A program made the position numbers and the translations under genes. This document shows, piece by piece, positions 24,131-32,758 of a stretch of 40,909 bases of DNA (position 1 is its first letter; each line of letters begins with the position of its first letter). Where the stretch lies: contig NZ_FQZG01000033.1 in the NCBI RefSeq assembly GCF_900141915.1, forward strand, positions 1 to 40,909, given 5' to 3'. This DNA is from Tessaracoccus bendigoensis DSM 12906. Lineage in GTDB: Bacteria; Actinomycetota; Actinomycetes; Propionibacteriales; Propionibacteriaceae. A model generated the notes under the pieces. The model ran no database searches. It was not told where the DNA came from and saw only the letters and a program-made list of their open reading frames with translations.

Positions 24131-24299
24131 CCCGTCACCAGGGATATCCCTCGTCACCAGCGATCTTCACCCGATACCAGCGCAGTGTCTCGTCACCAGC
24201 AGTATTTCGCTGGTGACGAGCGTTATCGCAGGTGACGGCGTCAGAACGCAGGTAAGCGCGACACATCACTGGTAAGCGCGCGATTCCACTGGTAGCGCG
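24131..24299. repeat. Head-to-head array of nine spaced 12-bp boxes
   Basis: Four boxes point left and five point right, with consensus GCTGGTGACGAG. The box core (CTGGTGAC or its complement GTCACCAG) starts at 24134, 24153, 24173, 24192, then 24210, 24229, 24249, 24269 and 24289. The steps are 19-20 bp, two helical turns. The 7-8 bp between boxes are unrelated in sequence. The two central boxes form a perfect 12-bp-arm hairpin around AGTATTTC (24201-24208). Boxes decay towards the right end (GGTAAGCGCG). No open frame is credible here. Confidence 0.9.
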
Positions 24300-24312
24300 C
24301 CAACGGTCGGGG

Positions 24313-24696
24313 TCAGGGACTCTCGGTGCCGAGCGCCGCGCCGAGTTCGTCTGCGATCATCGTGACGCGCATCATCGTCTCGACGACCTCGTTTCCTCCG
24401 AGGCTCGACAAGGGCAACGCGTTGGTCACCACGACGTACTCATCCTCGACGATGAGCCCGCCGACCACCTTCTGGGCCAGCTTCTCACCGGCAGTCCAGA
24501 GGTCGATCTCGGTCAACTCCCCGATCGGCGACTTGAATTTGACCCAATCCGTCTCATCGTTTGACGCATGTTCTATCAGCACCGTTTGCGCGCGCCGGCT
24601 CGGCAGCTCGAACACCAACTGCAGATGCCGCTCGTCGAGGTCGCGCACACTCCAGTTGCTGTGCATGAACTCCCTGAGTTCCTCCCAGCTGGCCAT
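24313..24696 (-). CDS. Conserved hypothetical protein, possibly YbjN/secretion-chaperone fold
   Basis: This 127-residue soluble acidic protein begins MASWEELREFMHSNW. The alternating strand-like segments (HLQLVFELPSRRAQTVLI, DWVKFKSPIGE) and the central EYVVVTNALPLSSL resemble small YbjN or type III chaperone-like folds, but the match is only by pattern. The start at 24696 has a strong GGAGGGGGAGG upstream. It lies downstream of the P-type ATPase on the same strand with a 68-bp gap, so it may be cotranscribed. No function is claimed. Confidence 0.6.
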   Translation of the reverse strand: MASWEELREFMHSNWSVRDLDERHLQLVFELPSRRAQTVLIEHASNDETDWVKFKSPIGELTEIDLWTAGEKLAQKVVGGLIVEDEYVVVTNALPLSSLGGNEVVETMMRVTMIADELGAALGTESP

Positions 24697-24764
24697 GTGC
24701 CTCCCCCTCCTCGGACACCCCAATGGTCTCAGGAGCCCAGCCGCCCCGTCCACCGATCGACGTG

Positions 24765-27599
24765 TCAGCGCGACGCCGCCCGTGCCCGACGGACCGCCTT
24801 CGCGACCTCCTCGACCCCGAGCACCACCAGACCAGCCAAGACCGCCATGCCCCAGTGGATGGGGTCAAGGGAAGTCGTACCGAAGGCGGATTGCAGGAAC
24901 GGCACCTCGACGACCAGGACCTGCCCGAGGGTGACCACGGCGAAGGAGCCCCAGAGCCACTTGTTGGTGAACAGATGGTCGAAAGCGCTTCCCATGTCGG
25001 AGCGACTATTGAGCGCGTTGAACAGCTGCATGAACACCAGGGCCGTGAACACCGTGGTGCGCGCGACGTCGAACTCCAGCCCTGCGGGGGCCAGGTACTC
25101 AAGGCCTCCGAGCAGCCCCCCTGGCAGGCACAGGTCATAGAGGACCAGGCTGATGACGCCCATCACCACGCCGATGAAGATGATCCGCGACCACATGTGG
25201 GCATCGATGATGCGTTCGTCATAGCCGCGCGGCTTGCGCGCCATCACGTCGTCGATCTGCGGATCGACGCCCATGGCCAGCGCCGGGCCGGAGTCCGTCA
25301 CGAGGTTGATCCACAGGATCTGCGTAGCCAGCAGCGGGACGACGGTCGCGCCCGGGTTGCCGGGGTCGGCCAGCCCGATCACGCCGCCCAACACGACGCC
25401 GAGGAACACCGTCGCAACCTCACCCATGTTCGAGCTGAGGAGGTAGCGGATGAACTTCTTGATGTTGTCGTAGATCACCCGACCTTGGCGGACGGCCTCC
25501 ACGATCGTGGAGTAGTTGTCGTCGCCGAGGATCATCTCCCCGGCCTCCTTGGTCACCTCGGTGCCGGTGATGCCCATCGCGATGCCGATGTCGGCCGACT
25601 TCAGCGCCGGGGCGTCGTTGACGCCATCGCCGGTCATCGCGACAATCAGGCGCTGCTCCTGCAGCGCGTCCACGATCCGGAGCTTGTGCTCCGGCGACAC
25701 CCTTGCGTAGACCGACGTCGTCAGCACGACCTCACGCCAACCGTCGTCGTCCAGTTCGTCGAGCTCCCGCCCGGTGACGGCGCGCGGGGCCTCGTCACCC
25801 TCCACGATTCCAAGGTCGGCCGCGATCCGTGACGCCGTGACCGGATGATCACCCGTGATCATCACGGTTCGGATCCCGGCTCGGTGCGCTTCACTGATCG
25901 CTTGGGCCGCCTCTTCACGAGGCGGGTCGATGATGCCCACGAAGCCTGCCCACACCAGGTCACGCTCTGAGCCCTCGTCGAACCCACCCTCGGCGTCGGA
26001 CGGCGTAGCGTCGCGCCAGGCGACCCCGAGGGTACGGTTACCACGCTCATTCAGCTCCTCGACCGTGGCGAGGATGTCGGCACGTCGTTGCTCGGAAAGC
26101 GGGCGGGTCGCGCCTCCGACCTGCTCCGCGACGCAACGCTCAAGAAGGACGTCGGGCGCCCCCTTGGCGAGGACTCGTGAGACGCCGAGAGAGTGGCTGT
26201 GCCCCAGAACCGACATGAGTTTGCGATCCGAGTCGAACGGGGCCTCCCCTTGTCGTTGGAATCCCTCGACCCTCTCACTGATTCCCTCAAGCTTGCGCCC
26301 GCCGACGAGGAACGCAGCCTCGGTCGGATCGCCCTGGATCTGCCAGTGCCCATCGACCTGTTCCAGTTGGGCGTTGTTGGCGACCGATCCGGTGGCGAGC
26401 ACGCGCTGCACCTCAGCCAGAACGTCGTCCTCGTTTCTGCCCGTCAACCTCACTTCTCCGACGGGCTCGTAGCCCGTACCAGATAGCGACACGCGACCAG
26501 ACGCCGTCACCACCTCACACAGCATCATCTCGTTCCGAGTGAGGGTGCCCGTCTTATCGGAGCAGATCACGCTGACCGAGCCGAGCGTCTCAACCGAATG
26601 CAGGTCTTTCATGACGGCGTTCCGCTTCGCGAGCAGTTGCACTCCGATCGCCAGCACCAGCGAGAGGATGGCGGGCAGGCCTTCCGGCACCGCCGCCACC
26701 GCGAGCGAGACCCCCATCAGGAGGATGTCGACCAGTTCCGAGGCCGAGTCGACGCCGTTGATCAGCGCCAGGGCAGCCATGACTACCACGGCGATGACGA
26801 TGACCAGCAGGCCCAGCATCTTGGAGACCTTGGCGATCTCCTTCTGCAGTGGCGACTGCTCGTCCTCGGTCTCATCCAGCAGTGTCGCGATGCGGCCCAT
26901 CTCGGTCTGCATCCCGGTGCCGGTGACCACCGCACGTCCGACCCCGCGGGCCACCGCGGTCCCCTTGTAGACCATGTTCAGCCTGTCGCCGAGCGACACC
27001 GGCCCCGGCAATACAGCAGCGTGCTTGGTGACCGCCTCGGATTCCCCGGTCAGTGAGGCTTCCTGGATCTTGAGCGACGACGAACTCAGCAGGCGCGCGT
27101 CCGCACCCACCGCATCACCCTCCGCGAGGACGAGGATGTCCCCTGGCACGATCTCGGACGACTCGACGTCGGTGAGTTTGCCGCCACGCAGCACCGTCGA
27201 GTGCGCCGCCGTCATGTCAGAGAGTGCCGCGACGGCGTCCTGCGCCTTGTTCTCCTGCACGAACCCGATCACCGCGTTCGCGATCACTATCGCCGCGATG
27301 ACGATGGCGTCGACCGGGACTCCTCCGGCCCCCTCCGCGAACCAGGCAACCATCGAGATCACGATCGCCACCAGCAGCAGATACACCAACGGGTCGCCGA
27401 ACTGCCTCAGGAACCGCTTCCATGCGGGGTCACGCCCGGTCGACACCAGTTCGTTTGGACCGTACCGCCCAAGCCGGTTGGACGCCTCCTCGGGGCTGAG
27501 GCCCGCCTCGACGTCGACCTCTAGTCGCTCGGCGACCTGACCGGCCTCCACAAGCGTGGGGTCGGAATGAGTTGCTGCCTTCGAAGACGGCTCAGCCAT
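24765..27599 (-). CDS. P-type cation-transporting ATPase (P2, Ca2+-type)
   Basis: This 944-residue membrane pump has the N-terminal cation ATPase domain (VAERLEVDVEAGLSPEEA) and actuator loop TGES (184-187). The phosphorylation motif is DKTGTLT with Asp348, followed by the nucleotide-domain KGAPD and the hinge TGDGVNDAPA. M4 reads AAVPEGLPA (302-310) and M6 contains NLVTDSGPALAMG, the pattern of Ca2+-type P2 ATPases, so Ca2+ (or Mn2+) export is likely. The start at 27599 follows AAGGGG; a longer reading adds a leader without homology. It is divergent from a MarR regulator. Confidence 0.9.
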   Translation of the reverse strand: MAEPSSKAATHSDPTLVEAGQVAERLEVDVEAGLSPEEASNRLGRYGPNELVSTGRDPAWKRFLRQFGDPLVYLLLVAIVISMVAWFAEGAGGVPVDAIVIAAIVIANAVIGFVQENKAQDAVAALSDMTAAHSTVLRGGKLTDVESSEIVPGDILVLAEGDAVGADARLLSSSSLKIQEASLTGESEAVTKHAAVLPGPVSLGDRLNMVYKGTAVARGVGRAVVTGTGMQTEMGRIATLLDETEDEQSPLQKEIAKVSKMLGLLVIVIAVVVMAALALINGVDSASELVDILLMGVSLAVAAVPEGLPAILSLVLAIGVQLLAKRNAVMKDLHSVETLGSVSVICSDKTGTLTRNEMMLCEVVTASGRVSLSGTGYEPVGEVRLTGRNEDDVLAEVQRVLATGSVANNAQLEQVDGHWQIQGDPTEAAFLVGGRKLEGISERVEGFQRQGEAPFDSDRKLMSVLGHSHSLGVSRVLAKGAPDVLLERCVAEQVGGATRPLSEQRRADILATVEELNERGNRTLGVAWRDATPSDAEGGFDEGSERDLVWAGFVGIIDPPREEAAQAISEAHRAGIRTVMITGDHPVTASRIAADLGIVEGDEAPRAVTGRELDELDDDGWREVVLTTSVYARVSPEHKLRIVDALQEQRLIVAMTGDGVNDAPALKSADIGIAMGITGTEVTKEAGEMILGDDNYSTIVEAVRQGRVIYDNIKKFIRYLLSSNMGEVATVFLGVVLGGVIGLADPGNPGATVVPLLATQILWINLVTDSGPALAMGVDPQIDDVMARKPRGYDERIIDAHMWSRIIFIGVVMGVISLVLYDLCLPGGLLGGLEYLAPAGLEFDVARTTVFTALVFMQLFNALNSRSDMGSAFDHLFTNKWLWGSFAVVTLGQVLVVEVPFLQSAFGTTSLDPIHWGMAVLAGLVVLGVEEVAKAVRRARAASR

Positions 27600-27662
27600 G
27601 TCGGCACCCCTTGTCTCGCGCATCCCGGTGAAACAGGGCCGGAGCGGCCCAGGCTCAGGATA

Positions 27663-27682
27663 TGGTTTGATTCTACCAACCA
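27663..27682. promoter_or_regulatory. Palindrome over the ATPase -10, candidate MarR site
   Basis: TGGTTTGATTCTACCAACCA has 5-bp outer arms (TGGTT/AACCA). Its centre contains TAGAAT on the minus strand (27675-27670), a good -10 for the ATPase gene. On the plus strand TATGGT (27661-27666) could serve the MarR gene. A dimer bound here would cover both. Assignment to the adjacent MarR is by position. Confidence 0.5.
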
Positions 27683-27707
27683 GTCGGCTCCTGGAAAGGG
27701 GGACTTG

Positions 27708-28187
27708 ATGAGCGAGGACGCCATCCCGGCCGTGGATCGATTGCGAGCCGTGCTCGTCGACATCAGCCGGTTGACGACCCGCAACCAGTTTCTCCGCAGC
27801 CTCCACGGCTACGGCCAGAGGCTGACACCCACTGACAGCTGGCTCCTGCGGCACCTGATCGTTGAGGGCCCCGCCCGGATCTCGCACCTAGCGCAGTGGC
27901 AGGCGGTCGACAAGTCCACCATGACGTCCCAGGTCCGAAGGCTCGAAGAGATCGGCCTCGTGTCCCGCAACGCCGACCCGAACGACGGTCGGGTCGCCAT
28001 CATCAGCGTCACACCGGCAGGACGCAAGGCCCACACCGACGCCGTCGAACATGCCAGGCGACTCTTCTCGGAGATCATCTCCGACTGGCCGGAGGAGGAG
28101 CAGAACGTCCTGGTGACCTCGCTCGAAAGACTGGCCGGGTCGATCGAAGCTCACCTGTCAGATTCAGGGCACGAGTCCCCTATCTGA
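27708..28187 (+). CDS. MarR-family transcriptional regulator
   Basis: This 159-residue winged-helix regulator has LTPTDSWLLRHLIVEGPARISHLA as the first helices, QAVDKSTMTSQVRRLEEIGLV as the recognition helix, and the wing SRNADPNDGRVAIISVT with the conserved DxR pattern (Asp/Arg of the MarR wing). The ATG at 27708 follows GGAAAGGGGG. It is divergent from the cation ATPase and convergent with the ABC permease, whose stop it overlaps by 8 bp. It likely represses its own promoter and the ATPase. The ligand is unknown. Confidence 0.88.
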   Translation: MSEDAIPAVDRLRAVLVDISRLTTRNQFLRSLHGYGQRLTPTDSWLLRHLIVEGPARISHLAQWQAVDKSTMTSQVRRLEEIGLVSRNADPNDGRVAIISVTPAGRKAHTDAVEHARRLFSEIISDWPEEEQNVLVTSLERLAGSIEAHLSDSGHESPI

Positions 28188-29001
28188 GGAAGAGCGCCCT
28201 GAGCCGCCGGGTCGCCAGGGTCACGCCCAGCAGGATCATCACCGCGAAGTACGTGACGTGCCCGAACAGGCCGGGTGTGACGAAGCCCGTGGTGAGTTGA
28301 CGGATCAGGTCGACGGCGTGCCAGAGCGGCAGCGCCTTGATCACCCACTGCACCACCTCTGGGTAGACCTCGATTGGAAAGAACGTCGCCGACAGCAGGA
28401 ACATCGGCAGCATCACGAAGAAAACCACGTCGAGGTGTTGAAAGCTCTTCATGTAGCTGGTGGCGGCGAGACCCACCGAGGCGAACCCGAAAGCGATCAG
28501 GAGCGCGGCGGGAACCGCAAGTAGCGCCGTCCATGACAGGTTCAGCCCTAGCAGCGTCGTCACCGCCATGAACCCGCCGGCATACAACAGCCCCCGGAAG
28601 AGGGCGAGGAGGATCTCGCCGAGGGCGACGTCCAGGGGGCCGAGCGACGTCGACAGCATCTGGTCGTAGATCTTCCCGTAGCGCATCCGGAAGAAGACGT
28701 TGGTCGTCGAGTCGTACAGCGCGCCGTTCATGGCCGACACGGCCATCAGGGCGGGGGCGATGTAGGCCGCGTAGGCGATGTCGTGCCCGTTGAACTGGAC
28801 GGTGCCGATGAGTGCCCCGAGCCCCAGCCCCATGGACAGCAGGTAGAAGACCGGCTCGAAGAAGCCGGACAGCACCACCAGATAGTTGTTTCGGGCCACG
28901 ACCTTCAGCCCCCGTGCCAGTACCGCACGGGTGTTGCCTGCATAGATGCCTCGAAGCGGGCCGCGGATGCGCGGCGGCGGGGCTTGGATTCCGGTGCTCA
29001 A
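28180..29001 (-). CDS. ABC-2 type transporter permease (second)
   Basis: This 273-residue membrane subunit has six predicted helices, including VVLSGFFEPVFYLLSMGLGL and the C-terminal YFAVMILLGVTLATRRLR. The MLPMFLLSATFFPIE segment is the signature of NodJ/DrrB-like ABC-2 permeases. The TTG start at 29001 overlaps the stop of the first permease (TTGA). Two different permeases with a single ATPase suggest a heterodimeric membrane domain. The 3' end overlaps the convergent marR gene by 8 bp. Confidence 0.82.
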   Translation of the reverse strand: MSTGIQAPPPRIRGPLRGIYAGNTRAVLARGLKVVARNNYLVVLSGFFEPVFYLLSMGLGLGALIGTVQFNGHDIAYAAYIAPALMAVSAMNGALYDSTTNVFFRMRYGKIYDQMLSTSLGPLDVALGEILLALFRGLLYAGGFMAVTTLLGLNLSWTALLAVPAALLIAFGFASVGLAATSYMKSFQHLDVVFFVMLPMFLLSATFFPIEVYPEVVQWVIKALPLWHAVDLIRQLTTGFVTPGLFGHVTYFAVMILLGVTLATRRLRALFLR

Positions 29002-29825
29002 TCGTCAAGCCTCGCCCGGAAGGTGCGCATTGACAGCATTGCGGTCGCCAGGGCAAGCACCGAGAGGAAACCGATGTGCAGCACGCCCTCCCAGGCCCCC
29101 ATGGGCGCCCCGTAGAGGGCGGTACGGCCCAGTTCGGCCGCGTGCCACAGCGGTGAGAACCAACCGATGGGTTGCAGGTAACCCGGCAGGGTGTCGAGCG
29201 GGAAGTAGGTGCCGGAGAACAGTGTGAGGGGGACGATGACGAACCGTTCCACGAATGACAACTGGCCGCGTTCGTCCCTCTGGGTCGCCACCCAGGCCAT
29301 GACGGCGAACCCGACGGCCAGGGAGAGCAGCGTTCCGAGCGGAAGGAGCAGCAGCACCCGCAGCGGTTCCCCGATCCGGAAGGTCCAGAGCGCGGCCATG
29401 TAGAAAAACACCATCGGCAGTACACGAAGCAGGACGGAGACCTGGAATCCGACCGCCATCTGGGCCGGGCTCATGGGCGTGAGCCGCATCGCGGTGAACG
29501 TGTTGGCCCACTTGAACCCGCCAAACACACCGTAGGTGTTCTCCTGCGCGGCCACCTGCATCGCGGTGGCCATCACGAGCGCGGGGGCGAGGAAGGTCAG
29601 GTAAGGCACGCCCTCGATGCCCTGGCCCCCGTCCACCAGGACCCCCAGCCCGACGCCCATCCCGAGCAGGTAGATGAACGGCGACCCGATCCCGGTGAGG
29701 AGCATGGTGGTCCAGTAGCTGCGAAGCAGCAGGGCGCGATGCTCGACGACCCCCCACCACCCCCACCGGCGCACCTTCCCGATGTCGGTGTGGGTGGAGG
29801 TGTCGAAGCGGATGTCGGCGCTCAT
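28998..29825 (-). CDS. ABC-2 type transporter permease (first)
   Basis: This 275-residue paralogue of the following permease has the tract YWTTMLLTGIGSPFIYLLGM near the N-terminus and FVIVPLTLFSGTYFPLDTLP in the fifth segment, the ABC-2 signature. Its ATG overlaps the ATPase stop by 4 bp (ATGA) and its stop overlaps the next start, so ATPase-permease-permease is one translationally coupled operon. NodI/DrrA-type systems export lipids, polyketides, sugars or drugs; the substrate here is not deducible. Confidence 0.82.
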   Translation of the reverse strand: MSADIRFDTSTHTDIGKVRRWGWWGVVEHRALLLRSYWTTMLLTGIGSPFIYLLGMGVGLGVLVDGGQGIEGVPYLTFLAPALVMATAMQVAAQENTYGVFGGFKWANTFTAMRLTPMSPAQMAVGFQVSVLLRVLPMVFFYMAALWTFRIGEPLRVLLLLPLGTLLSLAVGFAVMAWVATQRDERGQLSFVERFVIVPLTLFSGTYFPLDTLPGYLQPIGWFSPLWHAAELGRTALYGAPMGAWEGVLHIGFLSVLALATAMLSMRTFRARLDD

Positions 29826-30748
29826 TCGATGAGGCTCCGGCCCGTGAGACGCAGAAACACGTCCTCAAGGGATGAGCGCCGCACCAGCGACGCAACCGGG
29901 TCGAGGCCGAGATCCAGCACTCGCTGCAACGCCTGTTCGCCGTCGGCGGCGTAGATCAGGACCCGGTCTGCGAGCGCCTCCAGCCGCTCCCCGACACCTT
30001 GGAGGCTGGAGGCGACCGCCTCGTTGCGCCCAGCGCCGAAGCGCACCTCCAGCACCTCGCGGGTCGAGTAGGCCCGGATCAGGCTGGACGGGGACCCCTC
30101 GGCGACGATCCTGCCGTTGTCCACGACGACGAGCCTGTCACACAGTTGCTCGGCCTCATCCATGAAGTGCGTGGTGACAACCAGCGTCGTGCCCTGTTCC
30201 TTGAGCCTGAACAGGCGGTCCCAGAGGATGTGCCTGGCCTGCGGGTCGAGGCCGGTGGTCGGCTCGTCGAGCAGCATCACCTTGGGGTTGTTGATGAGCC
30301 CCCTTGCGATGGTCAGCCTGCGTTTCATGCCTCCCGAGAGCCCGTCGACACGGGCCGTCCGCTTCTCCCTCAGTTGGGCGAAGTCGAGGAGTTGCTCGGC
30401 ACGCTCCTTGACGTAGGCACGCGGCAGCGCGAAGTATCTGCCGTAGACGACGAGGTTGTCGATGACCCGCAACTCCTCATCGAGCAGGTCACCCTGAGGC
30501 ACAATGCCGAGTTGCGCCCGGATTTCGGGGCCGTGGCTGTTGGTGTCCATCCCGAGGACGGTGAGGGTGCCGGAGGTGCGGGTGGAGGTGGCAGCGATCA
30601 TCCGCATGGTCGTCGACTTTCCCGCCCCGTTGGGACCGAGGAAACCGAACGACTCGCCTGCCTCGATGTCGAAGTCGATGCCATCGACCGCCACGAGGTC
30701 GCCGTAGCGTTTCGTGAGGCTGCGCGCAGAGATTACCGGGGCCACCAT
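29822..30748 (-). CDS. ABC transporter ATP-binding protein (NodI/DrrA-like)
   Basis: This 308-residue ATPase is the energy subunit of the export system. Walker A is GPNGAGKST (39-46), the signature LSGGMKRR (137-144) has the NodI/DrrA-specific MKRR, Walker B is VMLLDEP (157-163) and the switch His is in TTHFMDEAE. A C-terminal domain of about 90 residues, typical of drug-export ATPases, follows. The start at 30748 is chosen because TAGGGT lies 7 nt upstream (leaderless); the longer frame has no support. Confidence 0.9.
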   Translation of the reverse strand: MVAPVISARSLTKRYGDLVAVDGIDFDIEAGESFGFLGPNGAGKSTTMRMIAATSTRTSGTLTVLGMDTNSHGPEIRAQLGIVPQGDLLDEELRVIDNLVVYGRYFALPRAYVKERAEQLLDFAQLREKRTARVDGLSGGMKRRLTIARGLINNPKVMLLDEPTTGLDPQARHILWDRLFRLKEQGTTLVVTTHFMDEAEQLCDRLVVVDNGRIVAEGSPSSLIRAYSTREVLEVRFGAGRNEAVASSLQGVGERLEALADRVLIYAADGEQALQRVLDLGLDPVASLVRRSSLEDVFLRLTGRSLIE

Positions 30749-30855
30749 TCTGGTCACCCTACCGGGAGCATCCGACACTTCGACCACCCTCAGTTCCACC
30801 GACCTCCCGGCGCACCTCGTCAAGGGCAGACGGCGCCCGAGGACCTATCCCGGGG

Positions 30856-31767
30856 TCAGTCAGGCCCATCCGCGAAGGCCTTCGCCAGCGCGATCATGCG
30901 GCCTGCAAAGTCGCCGGAGGCCGGTGCGTAGTCGGCGGCCCATACGGCATTGAGGACGAGCCTGACGAACGTCCATGCATACACCCGGTCACGATCCAGC
31001 CCCGCCACGTCCGCGACGATGTCGGCACGCAGCTGGACGTGGCGTCGCAGCGACGTCGCCCGCGCCGCCGCGCCCGGCCGGTTCCAGACGATGGGGGCAA
31101 CGGCGTAGGCCCACTCCCCTCCGACCGGCTTCGGGTCGATCGCCAGCCAGTCGGCGCGGTCAGCGGCTAGGACGTTGCCGTCGTGGAGGTCCTCATGGAC
31201 CAGACGCGGTGACGGCGCCCCTGCCAGCAGGTCGTCGAGGGTCGCTCGGGCCTGCCCGGTGAGCCTCCTGGGGAGGAAGGCCGATGTGGCCGAGAGTTGC
31301 TCACGCCAGCGGGGAGCCTTCGAGGATACGGGGGCGACCGGGGCTGGGCATGGCCGGTCGAGTTCACCGAACAGTCCGCCGACGATCTCACAGGCCTCGA
31401 GGATCGGGACCTCCCTGAGGGTCCGATCACCGTCGAGGCGTTCAAGGAGCAGCACGAATTCGGCGGGATGCGCCGCGAGCAACGTGACTGCGCCCCGGCC
31501 GCCCCAGGCTCGGAGCGCGATGTGTTCGAGGCCCGCCTCGGCATGGGGCCAGGTCAGCTTCAGGGCCGCGCGCGAGCCATCTGTCGCCGTCACGGGCAGC
31601 ACCATGGCGCACTCCCCATGCCAGGCCGCGCCATCGGGGTGCAACTCCCACCTGTCGAGGTGCTCGGTGATCAGTTGCGGAAGCCTGGCCACCCAATGCT
31701 CACCGGCTTCTCCCCCGGGCTCGTCGGGGAGTCGTCCGCCGAGCAACGCGTGGAACGAGGCCGGCAC
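30856..31767 (-). CDS. Aminoglycoside/hydroxyurea phosphotransferase-like kinase
   Basis: This 303-residue kinase-fold protein is of the APH(6)/hydroxyurea resistance type (PF04655-like). The Brenner-like catalytic motif is VHEDLHDGNVL (His191, Asp193, Asn198) and the metal-binding Asp211 lies in AIDPKPVGGEWAY, which is the family's hallmark. It would phosphorylate a small molecule such as streptomycin, but most chromosomal members have no shown resistance role. The start is GTG at 31767 with a weak ribosome site. It lies 8 bp after recR, at the end of the recR operon. Confidence 0.75.
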   Translation of the reverse strand: MPASFHALLGGRLPDEPGGEAGEHWVARLPQLITEHLDRWELHPDGAAWHGECAMVLPVTATDGSRAALKLTWPHAEAGLEHIALRAWGGRGAVTLLAAHPAEFVLLLERLDGDRTLREVPILEACEIVGGLFGELDRPCPAPVAPVSSKAPRWREQLSATSAFLPRRLTGQARATLDDLLAGAPSPRLVHEDLHDGNVLAADRADWLAIDPKPVGGEWAYAVAPIVWNRPGAAARATSLRRHVQLRADIVADVAGLDRDRVYAWTFVRLVLNAVWAADYAPASGDFAGRMIALAKAFADGPD

Positions 31768-31775
31768 GAGGCTGG

Positions 31776-32390
31776 TCAGATGACCCGCTCCGGCTCGAAC
31801 ATCGCACGACGGCCTTCGAAGGCTCGGCCCAGGGTGACCTGGTCGGCATACTCGATATCGCCACCGACCGGGAGCCCGCTGGCTGGCCGCGTGACCCTCA
31901 CCCCGAAGTCACGCAACATCCGGCTGAGGTACGCTGCGGTCGCCTCGCCCTGCGTGTCGGGGTCCGTGGCGAGGATCACCTCCTGCACCTCACCGTCGGC
32001 CAGGCGCTGGAAGAGCTCACGGGAGTGCAGATCGGCAGGGCCGCGCCCGTCGATCGGCGAGATCGACCCGCCCAGCACGTGGTAGAGCCCCCGGAACTCG
32101 TTGGTCCGTTCGATCGCGACGACGTCCTTGGACTCCTCGACGACACACAGCAGGCTGCGGTCGCGGCGAGGGTCGCGGCAGACCCGGCACCGTTCCTCGG
32201 ATGAGATGTTGAAGCAGACCTCGCAGAATCTGCAGGACTCCTTGACGCGTCGAAGCGTATCGGCGAGCGCGAAAACGTCCTCCTCGGGTGCGTCGAGGAG
32301 ATGGAACGCGATCCGCGAAGCGCCGCGCGGCCCGATCCCGGGGAGGCGGCTGAGTTCGTCGATCAGGTCCTGGATGGGGCCTTCATACAC
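31776..32390 (-). CDS. recR: Recombination mediator RecR
   Basis: RecR loads RecA at gaps with RecF/RecO. The 204-residue protein begins [20 protein letters not shown] (GTG start), with the helix-hairpin-helix [17 protein letters not shown] four-cysteine zinc finger (CRFCEVC...CRVC) and a Toprim domain ([14 protein letters not shown]) follow. The start at 32390 matches the family N-terminus exactly; the longer frame covers the ybaB end. The order dnaX-ybaB-recR is conserved in bacteria. Confidence 0.96.
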   Translation of the reverse strand: MYEGPIQDLIDELSRLPGIGPRGASRIAFHLLDAPEEDVFALADTLRRVKESCRFCEVCFNISSEERCRVCRDPRRDRSLLCVVEESKDVVAIERTNEFRGLYHVLGGSISPIDGRGPADLHSRELFQRLADGEVQEVILATDPDTQGEATAAYLSRMLRDFGVRVTRPASGLPVGGDIEYADQVTLGRAFEGRRAMFEPERVI

Positions 32391-32403
32391 GGCTGGTTCA
32401 GCC

Positions 32404-32721
32404 TCACATCCCCGGCATGCCGGGGAGCTGTGGGAGATCGGGCATGGCGGCGGCCATGGCGCCGTCCGCTTCCGACTTGGCCGCACGGAATGCGGCGATG
32501 ATCAGGGCCGACAGCGTGTCGGGGTCTTCCGGATCCCAGGCCTCGGGCGAGATGCCGACGTGCTGCAGCTCGCCGCGACCGTTGATCCGCACGCTGACCA
32601 GGTCGCCACCTGCCGACGCTTCGAACTCCTTGCTCTCAAGCTCCCGTTGGGCGCGTTCGACGTCCTCCTGCAGCTTCTGCGCCTGCTGCATGAGCGAGTT
32701 CAGATCGAAATCACCAAACAT
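32404..32721 (-). CDS. YbaB/EbfC nucleoid-associated protein
   Basis: This 105-residue DNA-binding protein forms tweezer-like dimers. It starts [20 protein letters not shown] and carries [26 protein letters not shown], the family pattern. The C-terminus is a Met/Pro-rich tail ([11 protein letters not shown]). AGGAG precedes the ATG at 32721. It lies between dnaX (37 bp) and recR (13 bp), the usual place, and probably shares their transcript. Confidence 0.93.
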   Translation of the reverse strand: MFGDFDLNSLMQQAQKLQEDVERAQRELESKEFEASAGGDLVSVRINGRGELQHVGISPEAWDPEDPDTLSALIIAAFRAAKSEADGAMAAAMPDLPQLPGMPGM

Positions 32722-32758
32722 CTCTTCTCCTGTTTCGTCTGGGTACAAGCATATGAGC

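Noticed and set aside
24131-24299. CRISPR array
   Set aside because: The boxes are only 12 bp, spacers only 7-8 bp, orientation flips in the centre, and no cas genes are present. The structure is better described as a phased box array.
30856-31767. Acquired antibiotic-resistance gene
   Set aside because: The kinase motifs are present, but the gene sits in a conserved chromosomal block next to recR, with no mobile element nearby. Resistance cannot be claimed.
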